A stretch of DNA of 64,000 nt from Pseudorasbora parva. Its lineage: Eukaryota > Chordata > Actinopteri > Cypriniformes > Gobionidae. Shown one piece after another: positions 25,122-40,200 of this stretch. Location: contig NC_090172.1 of assembly GCF_024679245.1 (NCBI RefSeq), positions 46,133,554 through 46,197,553 of the forward strand, given 5' to 3'. A program made the position numbers and the translations under genes. The number at the start of each line of letters is the position of its first letter. Within the stretch, counting starts at the first letter, position 1. A model generated the notes under the pieces. The model was not told the DNA's origin. It did not search any database and was given only the letters and a program-made list of their open reading frames with translations.

Positions 25122-26095
25122 ATTCTTTTATTCTTCTCCTCAGATCCTCTCAAGCTCTGTCAGGTTAGATGGGGACCGTCAGTGGACAACCATTTTTAGG
25201 TTTCTCCAGAGATGTTCAACTGGGTTCAAGCCCAGGCTCTCTCTGGGCCACTCAAGGACATTTACAGAGTTGGCCATTACACACTCTTGCATTATCTTGG
25301 CCGTGTGCTTAGGATCATTGTCCTGTTGGAAGATTGATTTTCTGCCCAGTCCGAGGTTCTGAAGGCTCCGGACTAGGTTTCCAAGTGGGTTTTCATGTGT
25401 CTTTACTGAGATGCTTGAGTCTAGCCACTCTGCCATGAAGCCCAGATCAGTGGAATGTTGAAGTAATGTTTGTCCTGTAAATTTCTCCCATGCATCTCCA
25501 TATATGATCATAGAACTTGTCTAGTCACTCTTGGTTGTCTAGGAAGCCAGCTGAAGTGTCCTGGTTGTTCCAAACTTCTTTCATTAAGGATTATGGCAGC
25601 TACATGATTCTGTGAACCTTTAATGCAGAATAATATTTTGTAGTTTTCTGCAGTGTCTTGACACAATCCTGTTTCTGAGCTTAACAGGTATTTCTTTTGA
25701 CCTTGTGGCTTGGTTTTTGCTCTGATATGCATTTTCAGCTGTTTTACATTTTATTGAGAGTTTTGTGACTTTCCAAAGCACACCCATTGAATTGGATTTA
25801 CAGGTTAACTCCACTCAAAGTGTAGTAACATCTACAAGAGAAATTCAAATGCTCCTGAACTAAGTTTCAAGTGCAGGAAAAACCCAGAAAAGGGTTTGAA
25901 TACTAAATGCAAAGTAATTACTTTTTAATTTATTTATTTTTTAATAAATGTACAAATTTATCACAAATCAGTTGTTTTTTGCTTTGCCATTATGTGGGGT
26001 GTAGAAATGATGTGAAAAAGTAATTTAAAGCAGTTTAGCATAAGTTTGCAAAATAACTAAATGTAGGGGGGAAAATTTAAACAAAATTGAAAATG
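25122..26095 (-). pseudogene. Degenerate Tc1-like transposon remnant B
   Basis: Reading on the minus strand from about 26,095 leftwards, it carries transposase fragments. The clearest (25,179-25,340) has the second catalytic Asp motif FQQDNDPKHTA and the tract LGLNPVEHLW, where the catalytic Glu is kept but the usual S-P-D before LNP is lost. It is heavily deleted relative to a 1.6 kb element and belongs to a different Tc1 lineage from remnant A. Confidence 0.8.
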
Positions 26096-28552
26096 ATTTT
26101 CACAAAGTATCTATATACTATCCAAATAAAATCAATCAAATTAAAAGTATATAAGAAATGTTGTTGCAGTACCTACAAGGATGTTGATTCTGTTACATAT
26201 CCTACTTGGCAAATTCATGGCATATCATTTTGATTGGCTGGGATAAAAGCAGTGATTGATGGAAAAATATTGTACAAAACACATGAATTTCCCTTGTATC
26301 CTTGATTTACACTCTGTTTTTACACTCTGTTCTCGCCAAGAACAGCCATTTGACTCCAGTTGTGTATCTACATCAAACACTTCAGAGCCGTATAAATATT
26401 TTAGCACAGAATCCCTTTGGATTGGGGGGGGGGGGGGGGGGGGTCTTTGGTCGGCAAGCCTTTTGTTGGTTTGATGCAATGTTTCCCCCCTAAGGATGAC
26501 TTAAAATCCAACAGAAGAGACATTGATGATACACAATGGAAAAAGATGCTTGTGGCTGCAACTATGGTATTTGCTACAAAAGCAGCTGCTGTGGGTTTAT
26601 TTTCTGACAAATCATTTCAATTCTGTTACTGATCTTAGTAAAACAAAGCATTTGGCTACAAGCATTTTACCCAATATTGAAATACAAAAATAAAAGATTT
26701 CCCCTAAAGCTCTTGTTCATGTAAAAATGAAACAAAAAATGACATCTGCAAAGGGCACTTTGATATTGTGTCAGCAGTTTTTTGACTTACGGTTCATGTT
26801 GATTTAGGATTAGATGTGATTGACAGAACTGTAACCCTACAGAAGCATACCAGCAGCACCCTGGGACATGTTCCAGGTTGTGCCCCCTAGTTTGCCTGAA
26901 TAAAACGCCATATGCCTAAAACAGAGCAGAGCACATGTTCGGCTAATAAGCTTGTTTGAATTAGGGGCTTTCTGTAATACCACTTAAAAGGTCTTAAACT
27001 TGCAGTCACACACATTCAGGGATAGGGTGCAGTCCTGCGCATCTCTGCAGTATTGTACTGCTGATGGTTTCCTCGCCACTGCCAGCAGCTCATAATGCTG
27101 CAAGGTGACTCAGTGTTACTTTTCTCTCTTAGGAGAGGTTCATACAGAGGCGACTGCAGTTAAATCGCTGCATGCAGAATAAAGTGATCTGCTGTGGGCG
27201 ACTCAAGACATCTTCCTTTGGTTAATGAGGTTTTCTTAAACCTTTGGAAAAAAAAAAAGAAAAAGAAAAAATAGACTGACAGGCTACATGAAGGCTACAT
27301 TGATCTCAAAATGCATGCATGTCTTGCTTTTAAATCTACTAAATGATGAATAATGAAAATATTTGCAAATATATGCATGTTTTAAACAGTATTAGTACAT
27401 CATATGGAATTACTAAACTAAAACTTTAAAATAAAATCTGTTAATTGAAAAAAAAATTTAAATTCATTTTAATAATTCTTGAATTATTAATAAAAAAATA
27501 ATAGTAGAAAAACATTAAATGAAAATTAGAAATAAACACTAAAATTATTAGCTTGAAATAATTAAAATCTAAAACTGAAGTAAAAAATAAATTAAACCTA
27601 TCAATATTTTTACAACTAAAATTAATTAAATAAAACCATACACCACACTTTCCATAAAGTTTATTTTTTATTTAATTTCACAATTAAAAATACTACCTCA
27701 TCACAGTAATGTGACCTCTATCATCTCTATAAAATAAAAAAATCAAGCTGAAAACGAGTTATGGTGCTGTTCATAATAAACCATCACAGCTTTTCAGAGC
27801 TTTACTAACACCTTCTTTGCTACAGTGATGAATGGAACAGCAGCAGATGCTTTTTTGTAAAAAAAAAAAAAAACAAAAAACAAAAAAAAAAAAAACAGAT
27901 CCATTAATTAAACTAAGTTTTACATGTTTAAAGCATAGCATATAAAAGTTGCCGGTTATGAAAGGCTGAATGAAAACATCCTTAAGATTAAATTAATATG
28001 TCTATTTGCTCTTCTTTTTAAATAAAATTTAAATAAAATTTAAAAAGGGGACTATTTCATTATAATATATTTTATTATACAGCATCTATTAATGCAGAAG
28101 ATAATACTCATCATGTCACATTTTTGGAAGAATTTTAGTAGGCTACCAGTAGCACACATTTCTTATGGTGAGTGAACACTGACCTCCAGTGGACAAATAA
28201 CGTAGTCAATTTTTCAGCCGGTTTTTAAACAGCATCTTTTTAAGCAGGAGCAACTCTGACCCGTTAGATGCACGTTCCAGCTCTAACCCTAAACAAACAC
28301 AACTGAACAAGGTACTTAAGGTCTCCAGGATTACTAGAAAGTTACAGGCAGGTGATTTTGATCAGGGTTGGATCTAAACTGTGCAGGAAAGTGGATCTCG
28401 AGAGCCAGGGTTGCTGTTATAAAGCTTGTTTCTTTATCTGTATGAAGTTACTAATCTTAATCTAATTGAATAATATGCATCTAGCCAACTTTTATGATTT
28501 CAATTTTTCTGATATTGCGGAAATAGTAAAATTGTTAAAAACCTTCGCTCCC
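26096..28552. other. Intergenic DNA with simple tracts
   Basis: Contains a G tract at about 26,425-26,443 and A tracts at 27,248-27,270 and 27,860-27,896. The short frames around the G tract are repeat artefacts. No gene seen. Confidence 0.4.
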
Positions 28553-28850
28553 CACGTGCATCAATGAGCCTTGGCCACCCTTGAACCACTGCAGACCGAG
28601 AACACCCCACAAGAGTTGCAGTTTTGGAGATGCTCTGACCCAGTTATCTAGCCACAATTTGGCCCTGGACAAACTCTTTCAAATCCTCACGGTTCTCCAT
28701 TTTTCCTGCTTCTAACACATCAACTTTGAAGACAAAATGTTCACTTGCTGCCTAATACATCCCACCCACTAACAGGGGCCATGATGAAGAGATAATCAGT
28801 GTTATTCACTTCACTTTTCAGTGATCATAATATCATGCCTAATCGGTATA
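28553..28850 (-). repeat. Truncated inverted copy of Tc1 remnant A (5' part)
   Basis: The reverse complement of this block matches the leader and transposase start at 24,360-24,660, including the shared words AACAGGGGCCATGATGAAGAG and TTTGTCTTCAAAGTT-like sequence in opposite orientation. Only the 5' end of the element is present. Confidence 0.75.
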
Positions 28851-30028
28851 TATAATATATATATTGTAGTATAATATATTGTATATTATAAAAGCACAAT
28901 CTGTCACACCCGCTGGTGTCTCATCAATAGGGCACACACACAGTGAACACCTCTGAATCAAACTAACCCTGTAACAGGGTTAACCTGCTCCAGAAAGCTT
29001 ACATCATTTTTTGGAACCGAAGTTGAGGTTATCTGCTTAAACATACCCACTACCCAGGTATGTCACAACCTGCTTTTTCTTGCTATTCTATTGTAGCAAG
29101 GCCCAAACTTGCCATGTATTACTATTTTAAGCAGTAATTTATCACATTTGTCAATGTCCTTATACATTTCAACATTCCATATAGATTCAAATCTCCAAAC
29201 CTCCTCTATTTTACAGACCACATTTAACATAAATGGTACATACTGTATTGTTTTTGATAGTCATCTGTAAATATTGTTTTTTATTGGTTTTCTGTGATAT
29301 TGAGCTTAACATAAGAAACCTTAAACTGCATATATTTATTTTACATCCGACACATCCGTTTGATACTATAAATATTGCATGATCACCACACAAAGTCTAA
29401 TTTAGATGATTGTTTTCCTTTATCTGTTGCTGATTTGAGCAGAACACATTCCATTTACTGAAGTTCCAAAGACTGACTTAATGTAAAGATAAACAGTTTT
29501 GTATAAAGAAAACGTTGACCTCAAATTCAATCATATTAATGACCAAACTTTTGCCATGAAAAATCAGCTTGTATGATACATTAAGGAATTATTTATTTCA
29601 GAAAAATGAATAAGGCAATAGTTTGGAAATGCAAACATTTCTCCATTCTTCTCCAGACCTGGAACTTACTAAAATTCTGTACTTATTAACACTGCCACTA
29701 ACACACAAACATGCACTACACAATGTTGCCATAACACTACTTTTAATGTTTGCAAAGTGATAAAGTATATATTTCAATAGCTTGACTTTGAATCACCGAA
29801 AAATGACCATCACCGAAAAATGAGCTTTGTTACAAGTTAGATCACGCACAGTTAAGTGAATGATCCGTTACAATGGATTTGGAATGAGATTTCAATGAAT
29901 ACTGGCATGTGACGGCTGAATTCCACTCGGAAACATTAATTAGGACCACAACAGTTCTGTACCCAACTTGAGTAAAGAAAAATCAGTCTGACAGCAAGAA
30001 CACAAACACATTAAATGATCCAAATATC
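28851..30028. other. Intergenic DNA downstream of rps13
   Basis: AT-rich, no exon or complete repeat recognised. rps13 transcription should end near the right edge of this block. Confidence 0.4.
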
Positions 30029-30034
30029 TTTATT
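30029..30034 (-). terminator. rps13 polyadenylation signal
   Basis: AATAAA on the minus strand, 20 bases after the rps13 stop codon. The very short 3' UTR is typical of ribosomal protein genes. Confidence 0.85.
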
Positions 30035-30053
30035 TGTCCAAAAAACTGCAAAT

Positions 30054-31882
<1,829 letters not shown>

Positions 31883-31940
31883 GATGGCGGTTTAGAGACC
31901 GAGGAAAAGAAAGACTGAGCCGAGGCCGAGAGGAAGTGAA
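31883..31940 (-). promoter_or_regulatory. rps13 5' UTR / TOP-type promoter region
   Basis: Coding strand reads CTCAGTCTTTCTTTTCCTCGGTC before the ATG context CCGCCATC. Uninterrupted pyrimidine runs near the likely start are characteristic of TOP promoters. No TATA box seen. Confidence 0.6.
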
Positions 31941-32785
31941 GTACGGTGGCGGAAGTGATGTAATATATAACCTTCCGTATGTTAATATTTTTTTAGTCTA
32001 TGTTGACTCAAATGTTATTTTGTGTGTGTGTAAAATGTTTTCTATTTGTAAACATTTTAATATTGTTATTTTACTTTTAAGTTTATCACCGCTGTATTTT
32101 ATTTATGCGTTTGTGTCTATTTTTTTTAGACTGTTTTATTATGTTTTCTTGATTATGATATATATATTTTTTGTTTATCTTTTCTTGTTAGATATCAACC
32201 GCCTGTTTCAATGTGGTTTAAATTACCTTTGGATTATGGAGATGGAGATGGACATATATCTTGAATTCCTCATATTGGCCTTTTAGTCACTATTTATATA
32301 TTCTCATTTTTTGTAGACATCTATGTTTGAACTGAAAATGAGCCATCCTATTTATTTTATATATGTAACTATTTTTGTTATATTTTATAAAATTGTACTT
32401 GTAATATTAATCAGTGCATGATCTTCCCTCTCTCTATTTTTGGGTTCAATCTACATTTACAAAAGTTTGAAAGCCAATCTATCACTCAACATTTGTCCTA
32501 ACATTATGTGATGTAATATGTTCATATTTTTACAGTCTTGTTTATTTTTGTGTTTTGCAGAATTTACTTTATTGCTGTCGTCCTATGTTATATGGAATGT
32601 AAAATAATATGTTTTAAATATATATATATATTTAATATACTTTTCCTCACTCTTCGCATATCCACCAGCTGGTGGAGCTCCAAGAAAAGAACAACTGCTG
32701 TACGCATAGCTGTAAAGTCTCTAGAAACAGAACAAGCGGATTGAACTGGAGCGTCCAACATAATTCTAAAATGGGCGGAGCGTAT

Positions 32786-32792
32786 AACTCCA

Positions 32793-32830
<38 letters not shown>

Positions 32831-33170
32831 TTTATTTATAATGCACTTTATATTAAACAAAATCTCAAAGTGCTACAGAATTTAAAAACAAAAACAAAAC
32901 AATCAACAACAATAAATAAATAAAACCGAAAAATAAAATAAAATAAATTAAACAAGTAGCAAGTCAATTAAAAGTCAATTAAAAGCTCTGCTGAAAAGGT
33001 GGGTTTTAAGACCACGCTTAAAAGTATCTATAGTCTGTGGAGTCCGCAGGTGGTCAGGGAGAGCATTCCACAGACTGGGGGCTGAAGAGCAGAATGCCCG
33101 ATCCCCCATAGTACGGAGATTGGCTGTGGGAGTTTTGAGGCGATACAGCGAAACAGAGCGGAGGTATATA
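32786..33170 (-). mobile_element. 5'-truncated LINE (3' end only)
   Basis: On the minus strand a short frame has the typical C-terminal reverse-transcriptase-ORF signature of fish L2/CR1-like LINEs: LRTMGDRAFCSSAPSLWNAL and DTFKRGLKTHLF. A 3' untranslated segment (GCACTTTGAGATTTTG) follows and ends in a (TTA)n tail at about 32,797-32,828. It lies between rps13 and nucb2. Confidence 0.8.
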
Positions 33171-33499
33171 TATTTATATTTACTCAATATTTATTTAGGA
33201 TACTTATTATTCTTATTCGGTTTAAAATTATTTTATGGATCAATTATTATTATTATTATTATTTATGTTAAAATTTTCTGTGGTTGTCACGGACGGACCA
33301 ATCACACACGTTTGTGATGAATCAACAAGGATTTTTCTATACATTTTTATAGAATGTTCTGAAACTGACGTATATTATAAGTTACACGTTTAATCTAGAA
33401 TACTTTAAATGTACAAATGTAACAAATAAAAAAACGCCATGAGATTAGAATGCGACTTCTGAGCCGCCATGCGCCCCCTTCAGGAAGTATACTGTTTGT

Positions 33500-33714
33500 G
33501 TCATAAGAAACAATACCACTAAAGCCCAACATGCAAGTCATGCACCCTTCTGATCTACGTGGACGAGCTCTCTATCTCCTCCTGCTGCTGCTGTACTGTT
33601 AGCTCGCTGTAAGTCATCATCATCAGTCCAAGATAGCGGACAGTCAGGAAGCCAGCGGTAATGAAAGGAAGCAGAAAACACCCGAGATAGCTCGATATAA
33701 ACCGATCTGACACC
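33500..33714 (+). promoter_or_regulatory. Probable nucb2 promoter and 5' non-coding exon
   Basis: A G/C-richer segment ends at a strong donor (CACC|GTAAGT at 33,714/33,715). An alternative donor (GCT|GTAAGT) is at about 33,606. A 9-codon upstream frame runs from ATG 33,661 to TAG 33,690. The next acceptor is at 34,212, directly before the nucb2 ATG. The transcription start is not determined. Confidence 0.6.
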
Positions 33715-34212
33715 GTAAGTGCCGCTATTTAATTGTGCATCGCTCCGGATACCTTAACCCAAATACTGCATTAACAATTCAACTTTTCACTCATAAAATG
33801 GACAGCGAGTTTTCGCTATAACGTCTGCCATAGACTTCACTGTCAAAGGAAAGCTAATGAAATTAGCCTCTATGTATCGAGATCAGCAACCCTTTCAAAC
33901 CACATCTCTGTATTACAATAGCAAAACCGCGTATATTTGGAGTGTCACTTTAATATAGTGACCCGCTAACTGCCTGTTAATGTTGTTTATCCTTAGTAAC
34001 GGATTTATTGGAGAGCTGATCTGCCAGTCAGAGGCTGTTACAAGCCCAGTGAGCTGTACGACGTTTTTTTACGTGCAATTAAAAAAATATTTCGATTTGA
34101 ACGTTCAGATTTCCAAAAATGTTGGTCGGCTCACAAGGCTTTGCGATACAAACAATATATAACGATAGAGCGGTTATCTCCGTCTAATCCATATGTTTGT
34201 TTAATTTTCCAG

Positions 34213-37200
34213 ATGTCCTGTTTAAAGGGGCTCCTCACCAGCTGCCTTATATTGGCCAGTATGATGTCCTGGGCCAAGGCAGTGCCAATAAGTTTAGATA
34301 AAACTAAGGTAAAGCTCCCAGAGGAAACCGTCAAAGAGCCTCCACAGAGTGTGGTAAGAAATATTTGATCAGCCAATTATATAACAAGCTTTGGCAGCAA
34401 GTTTATAAGTAGCCTTAGAGTCTCCAGTTGCATAAATATGCATGGGTATTTTTGTGTGGGCAATAAGCTCTTAATTTTGAAAAACGCAATTCATATACAC
34501 ACTTTTATATTTTAGATTATATTATTGTTTATTTATATTATTTTTATGTATAATAAATTCCCAGGACACCGGACTTCACTATGACCGGTATCTCAGGGAA
34601 GTTATTGATTTCCTTGAAAAGGATCAACATTTTAGAGAAAAGCTCCACAACACAGATATGGAAGATATAAAGGTAAGAAACAGCATGGCTTTATTTGTGT
34701 GGCATAATACAAAGGTCGCAATAGCTAATCTGTCCATTCCTGCTGATTCAGCAAGGGAAGCTGGCTAAAGAGCTTGACTTTGTCAGCCACCATGTGAGAA
34801 CCAAGCTGGATGAACTTAAAAGGCAAGAGGTCAGCCGTCTGAGAACCCTGATCAAAGCCAAGCAGGACATCGAAGGAGGAAATGGTAAGTGCCTGTAAAA
34901 TTATAACAATTATAATTGAATAAATGCTTGAGGTAATTTCACATACATATGGTGTAATTTAATATTAAAGTTGGCATGAAACGGAAGTTGCAATTACCTT
35001 TTATTCCCAATTGTGATGTATATCCGAATGGCAACAAAATAGCAACAAATGTAGGGCAGGACATGATTTTGTCCATTTGGAATTGATTGGATGGATAGAT
35101 CATTGTGGTTTGCTATAGAGTGCAACTGTGCCTGCCCCACATTTTCAGTGGCGTTGGTTGTGGAAGGTTTTTTTTTTTTTTTTTCATAAATTTTTCCCCA
35201 TAGTGATAAAGTTTTAGAGTAAAATACTTATAAGCCATAAACCAAGCCTATCAGCTACGAGGTACCCACAACACTACAAGCTTTGATTTGAGGCAAAAAA
35301 CAGATTTTGAAAATCTGACAATAACACTGTGTACTTAACAGTTTTGAGCCCCTTTCACACTGCACGTCGGACCCGCAATATTCCCGGAGCATTGCCGGGT
35401 CGCCTTCTGTGTGAAAGCAACCACGTCCCAGCATTGATTACCGAATCTGACCCGGGTCGGGGACCTAGTAATATTGCGGTATTCGACCCGGGACGAGCGC
35501 TGTGTGAACAAAAGCCGAAACTAATGCTGCAGCGTGTACGTAGTTATCGTGCGACTCCTAGAGCTTGTTATTTCAATAATACAACCCTGTAGTGCCAGAA
35601 GAGCTAGTCGGTGTTTTAAACGAAGAGAGTGTTCATATACAAAAGAAACTAAAATTAAACAAGCAGAAATGTGTACAAACTGGACACAAGTCGAGACCAC
35701 GGAGCTCCTTACTATCCACGCTGAAGCTGAGATCGCTCGCCATTATACGTCACATCAGGCTGTCACGTGTCAACTCGACCCGGGACCGTTAAGCGTTGTG
35801 TGTGACAGCGCACATATTACGGCATTTCGCTGGCTGTGTGAATGGACCAAATCTAGCGGCCCGGGAACAAATGCCGGGTCGCATTATCCGTGTATTTGCC
35901 GGAATCGCAGTGTGAAAGGGGCTTTAGTGAGGGAAAGAACTACAATCCCATGAAGCACTGCGAACAGCATAATCAAATTAAAAAGGAGAAATATAATACT
36001 ACTCATTTACAAATGTTGATTATGTATAAAAAATATATTTTACTACAAACATTTCAGTGTTTTGAGCATAGACAGTAAAAGAAATGGACACAGCAACCCC
36101 ATAGATTTCAATGGTGAAAAGTGAAGTAAATTAGAAGCAATCATTCCTGATGGCGCAGCCTCAGACTGAGCTTGATAACGTAGATTTGACGTAAGCTACT
36201 TATCTGACAGTTGTAAGTCTTCTAGTAGTTGTGGAAAGTGAAATCTGAATCACGTTGTTTAAATGTTTTGTCCCGTTGCTTTTGGCTCACTATCGGTCTC
36301 TCCCCATTCTTCTCCCTTGACTTTTTCGGATTTTATGTCTCCACGTCCCCCAGACTGTCTCATAAACAGTAAAAGATTGCTAAGTAAAAGATTCTGTCAT
36401 TTGCAGTGCTTGTGGGCGGAGCTAAAGGGCTATTTTGGAGCTTGTAGCTTTTTTCACTGATTGGTGTAATTTTCTGTACAGCATCATGGGTAATGTAGTT
36501 TTTGCCAGGAATTTCACTGTTAAACGATTATAAAAAAATAAATTTAAAAAAAGCTGAAATAATGCAGGTTGATGCTTTTTTTTAAAGAGTTAAATGGATC
36601 AGAACATTCTCTAAACACTGTTCTCTCTCATGTTTATCAGATATTGCGGTAGATCACCAGGTGTTACTAAAACAGTTTGAATATCTGAACCACATGAACC
36701 CACACACATTTGAGGTTGAGGATCTGGACAGACTCATTAAATCGGTATGTCATTACTTACAGTTACCTTTCATAATCGTACTTCATTTGATTCAGTCACC
36801 TTGAATGTTCCTTTCTTTTAAACATTTTTGCTTGTGATCCTTTTTGCATTTAAAATACAATTCATGTTGCATACATTGAGGCAAAAAGGACAAATAATAC
36901 GTTTCCACACATTACATTTTCATGACTTTACAGTCATTAATGATTTACAAGATAAAGATTTGTATAAATCACTTAATAGAGATTGCACGCACAAAAAGTT
37001 TTTATTCTAGAGCTGAACATAATTTAAAAATCACTAAAGAAATATAAATACAGTCTCAAAGATATCTGGAATGTTCCATATGCACTTTAAAAGAACATCA
37101 TGTAATACTCTTGTAAATCCAAGGTTAGCATGCATTTTCCTTCTCATCTGGTCACTGATCAACAGCAATAAAAGATCTTTAATTCATATGACAACTGAAG

Positions 37201-40200
37201 ACCAGAACCCATGACGTTACATTCATGATCTTGCAATATAGGCTACAAAAGATCTGGAAAACTACGACAAGGAACGGCATGAAGAATTTAAAAGGTACGA
37301 GATGATGAAAGAGCATGAGAGACGAGAACACCTGAAGACACTTGATGAGGATGACAGGAGGAAAGAGGAGGAGCACTATGAGGAGATGAAGAAAAAACAT
37401 GCTGATCACCCCAAAGTCAACCACCCCGTAAGTGTGTGAGCATGAACTTTTGTTGATGTTTGTGATTTTATTGAAGATATACTCATGTTTCTCTGATGAT
37501 TGGTCCATAGGGTAGCAAAGATCAGCTAAAAGAAGTGTGGGAGGAGGCTGATGGCCTTGACCCTGAAGATTTTGACCCAAAAACGTTCTTCAATTTGCAT
37601 GGTAAAATATACTTGATCCCTTTAGCCAAATCCTGGATATGAGAATGCTGAAATTGCATACTTAATATAATATTTTTGCAATCTTTTGCAGACACGAACG
37701 GAGATGGATTCTTTGATGAACAAGAGCTGGAAGCCCTATTCACAAAGGAGGTAAAGAATTGCATCACCACTGAAGATAATGTTTAAACACTCAACAGCCA
37801 TTTTATTAAAGGAGTACTTCAGCGCTGGGAAGATGAATCTGTATTTAAACTGGATCATCAATGTAGTAGAAATGTGAAATTATTTTTGAATTTGGTGCTT
37901 TCTAGACTGAGAAAAGACAGAAAACGTATTTTTGTCTCATGGGGATGAAAGACTACAATTCCCAGAATGCTTTGCTGCCATTGTGCTCATGTGAGGCCAT
38001 TCCCAAAGCCACCAACTTGATTTCTGTGACTGAGTTGGAGAAGACACTACAATTAAAAACTGAAAGTGTCTGTTCAATATAATGAGTGAGTCACCGCTCG
38101 AGTATCACAGCACTGAGCACTAACTGCAGGAGTCATATAAATGAGCTGATGAACTTTCATGATGAGAGCTGTGGTAATCACGACTACACTCGCGGCATAC
38201 ATTCACAACGCGAGTTCAGTCTGGCGCATTTCAGTTCATGCCTTTGTAAGCTTAACTTTCATAGAAATTAATTTGAGAAGTTAAAAGACTTACATTGCTC
38301 ACCATAGCTCCGTTTAAATGAGTGCCTGCAGCTGCGAGCTCAGAGTGTAATCTCCAATCCCCCATGGGTTCAAAACATCTGGAAATGGCTTCCTCTGCTG
38401 GCTGTAGTCTTTAGCCTTTGGCCAAACATTCCTCCTATGATGCAAATATCGTCAATTTGCATCATTGGAGGAATTTTTCCAGAAATAAAATGCATAAATC
38501 TCTTGTCTCAGGGGGATATGAGGGGGGGAAGCGCAATCATATGAATAAACTCCAGGGTTTCTACTGATACAAAGCCATATGCTAATCGCTGAAGTAACCC
38601 TTTAAGTACTCCTTGCTAGTACCGGATTAGACCCCCTTAATTCTTTGTGGCATAGGTTCAACAAGATGCTCGAAACATTCCTCTGAGATTTTAGTCCATT
38701 TTGACATGATAGCATCATTTACATTTATGCATTTAGCAGACGCTTTTATCCAAAGCGACTTACAATTCAGGAGTACAGGAAGCGATCTGTCAAGAAGAGG
38801 TAAAGAAACACAAAAAGTGCCCCAAATACCAAGATTTGTATACCGCTCAGAGTAGCAAAAACCAGAAAAGGGAAGAAGAAAAGAGAAATAGAGGAAGAAA
38901 GTAGTTTTTTTTATGTAAGATTAAGTGCTCATGGAAGAGATGAGTTTTTACCTGTCTTTTGAATGAAGCTAGTGATTCTGTCGTGCGTATAGAGGACGGA
39001 AGATCGTTCCACTAACCAGGAACAATGAAAGAAAAAGTTCTGAAGAAGGATTTCATGCCTCTCTGTGATGGTACCATAAGCCTCCGCTCATTAGCTGAGC
39101 GAAGGCTTCTGGTGGGGGTGTAGACTCGTAGGAGTGAGTCAAAGTATGCGGGTGCTGAGCTTGTGGAAGATAAAAAAATGATCAATTGAGTGCATTATAA
39201 AAAAATGATAAATTGTTAATAAATTATTATTTACGACATTTTAAAGTGCCCACGATAACAATATTGTGCATATTCATTATCGTGATAAATCGCATTATCG
39301 AAAATCGGCGACTGATGATTTGGAAGCAGGTTTAGCCAGCCGCAGGGCTTCAGTAACTGACAATAATGCCGTCTCAGTTGAGTGGCCCTTTTTGAAACCT
39401 GACTGGTTTATGTCCAGTTGATTAGACTGTGAGAGGAAAGATGAGACCTGGTTGGACACAACTCTTTCAAGTGTTTTCGCAATGAATTGTAGGAGAGAAA
39501 CCGGTCTGTAGTTCTCTACAAGTGATGTGTCTAATGTGGGTTTTTTAAGCAGTGGGGTTACCCGAGCCTGCTTGAATGCGGTAGGGAAGATGCCAGTGCA
39601 GAGAGATGTGTTGATGATGTGTGTGAGTGCTGGTAAGAGTGTAGGGGAGATGGCTTGTAGAAGAGGTGAGGGGATCTAGAGGGCAGGTAGTGGGATGGCT
39701 GGAGAGGAGAAGTTTAGATGCTTCATCCTCAATGAGTGTAGAGAAGGAGGAGAGATGATGTTTGGCTGTGGATGTGGCTGATTTAAAATTGTGTGTGTGT
39801 GGAGATGGGAACTGAATGCTGAGGATTGTGGTTTTATCTGTGAAAAAATGGGCTAGATCGTCTGCAGATAGAGATGTGGTAGGAGGTGGTGGAGGGGGAC
39901 AGAGCAGAGAGTTGAAAGTTTTGAAAAGTGTGCGTGTGTCTGAGGTGCTGTTGATTTTGTTGTGGAAATTTAGCTGTATGGACATCATGTGAGAAGGAAA
40001 TGAGCAGAGATTGATACTTACTCAGGTCAGATGGGTTGTTTGATTTGCGCCATTTTCTCTCTGCTGCCCTAAGTTTGGTCCGTTGTTCACGAAGAACATC
40101 AGATAACCAAGAGAGGGAGTAGAGCGAGCTGGCCTAGAAGACAGAGGGCAGATACTATCTAGACAAGAAGTTAAAGTGGAACATAAAGTGTCTGTTGCAG

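Noticed and set aside
31936..32286. 116-codon open frame upstream of rps13
   Set aside because: AT-rich, Phe/Leu/Ile-rich translation without domain, splice context or codon character; likely chance.
31883..34212. pik3c2a between rps13 and nucb2
   Set aside because: The interval is about 2.3 kb and holds a LINE remnant plus the nucb2 5' region; no kinase exon is visible.
35329..35953. 87- and 139-codon frames in a nucb2 intron
   Set aside because: They lie inside a MITE with CACTGC-type inverted ends and overlap each other; no recognisable protein.
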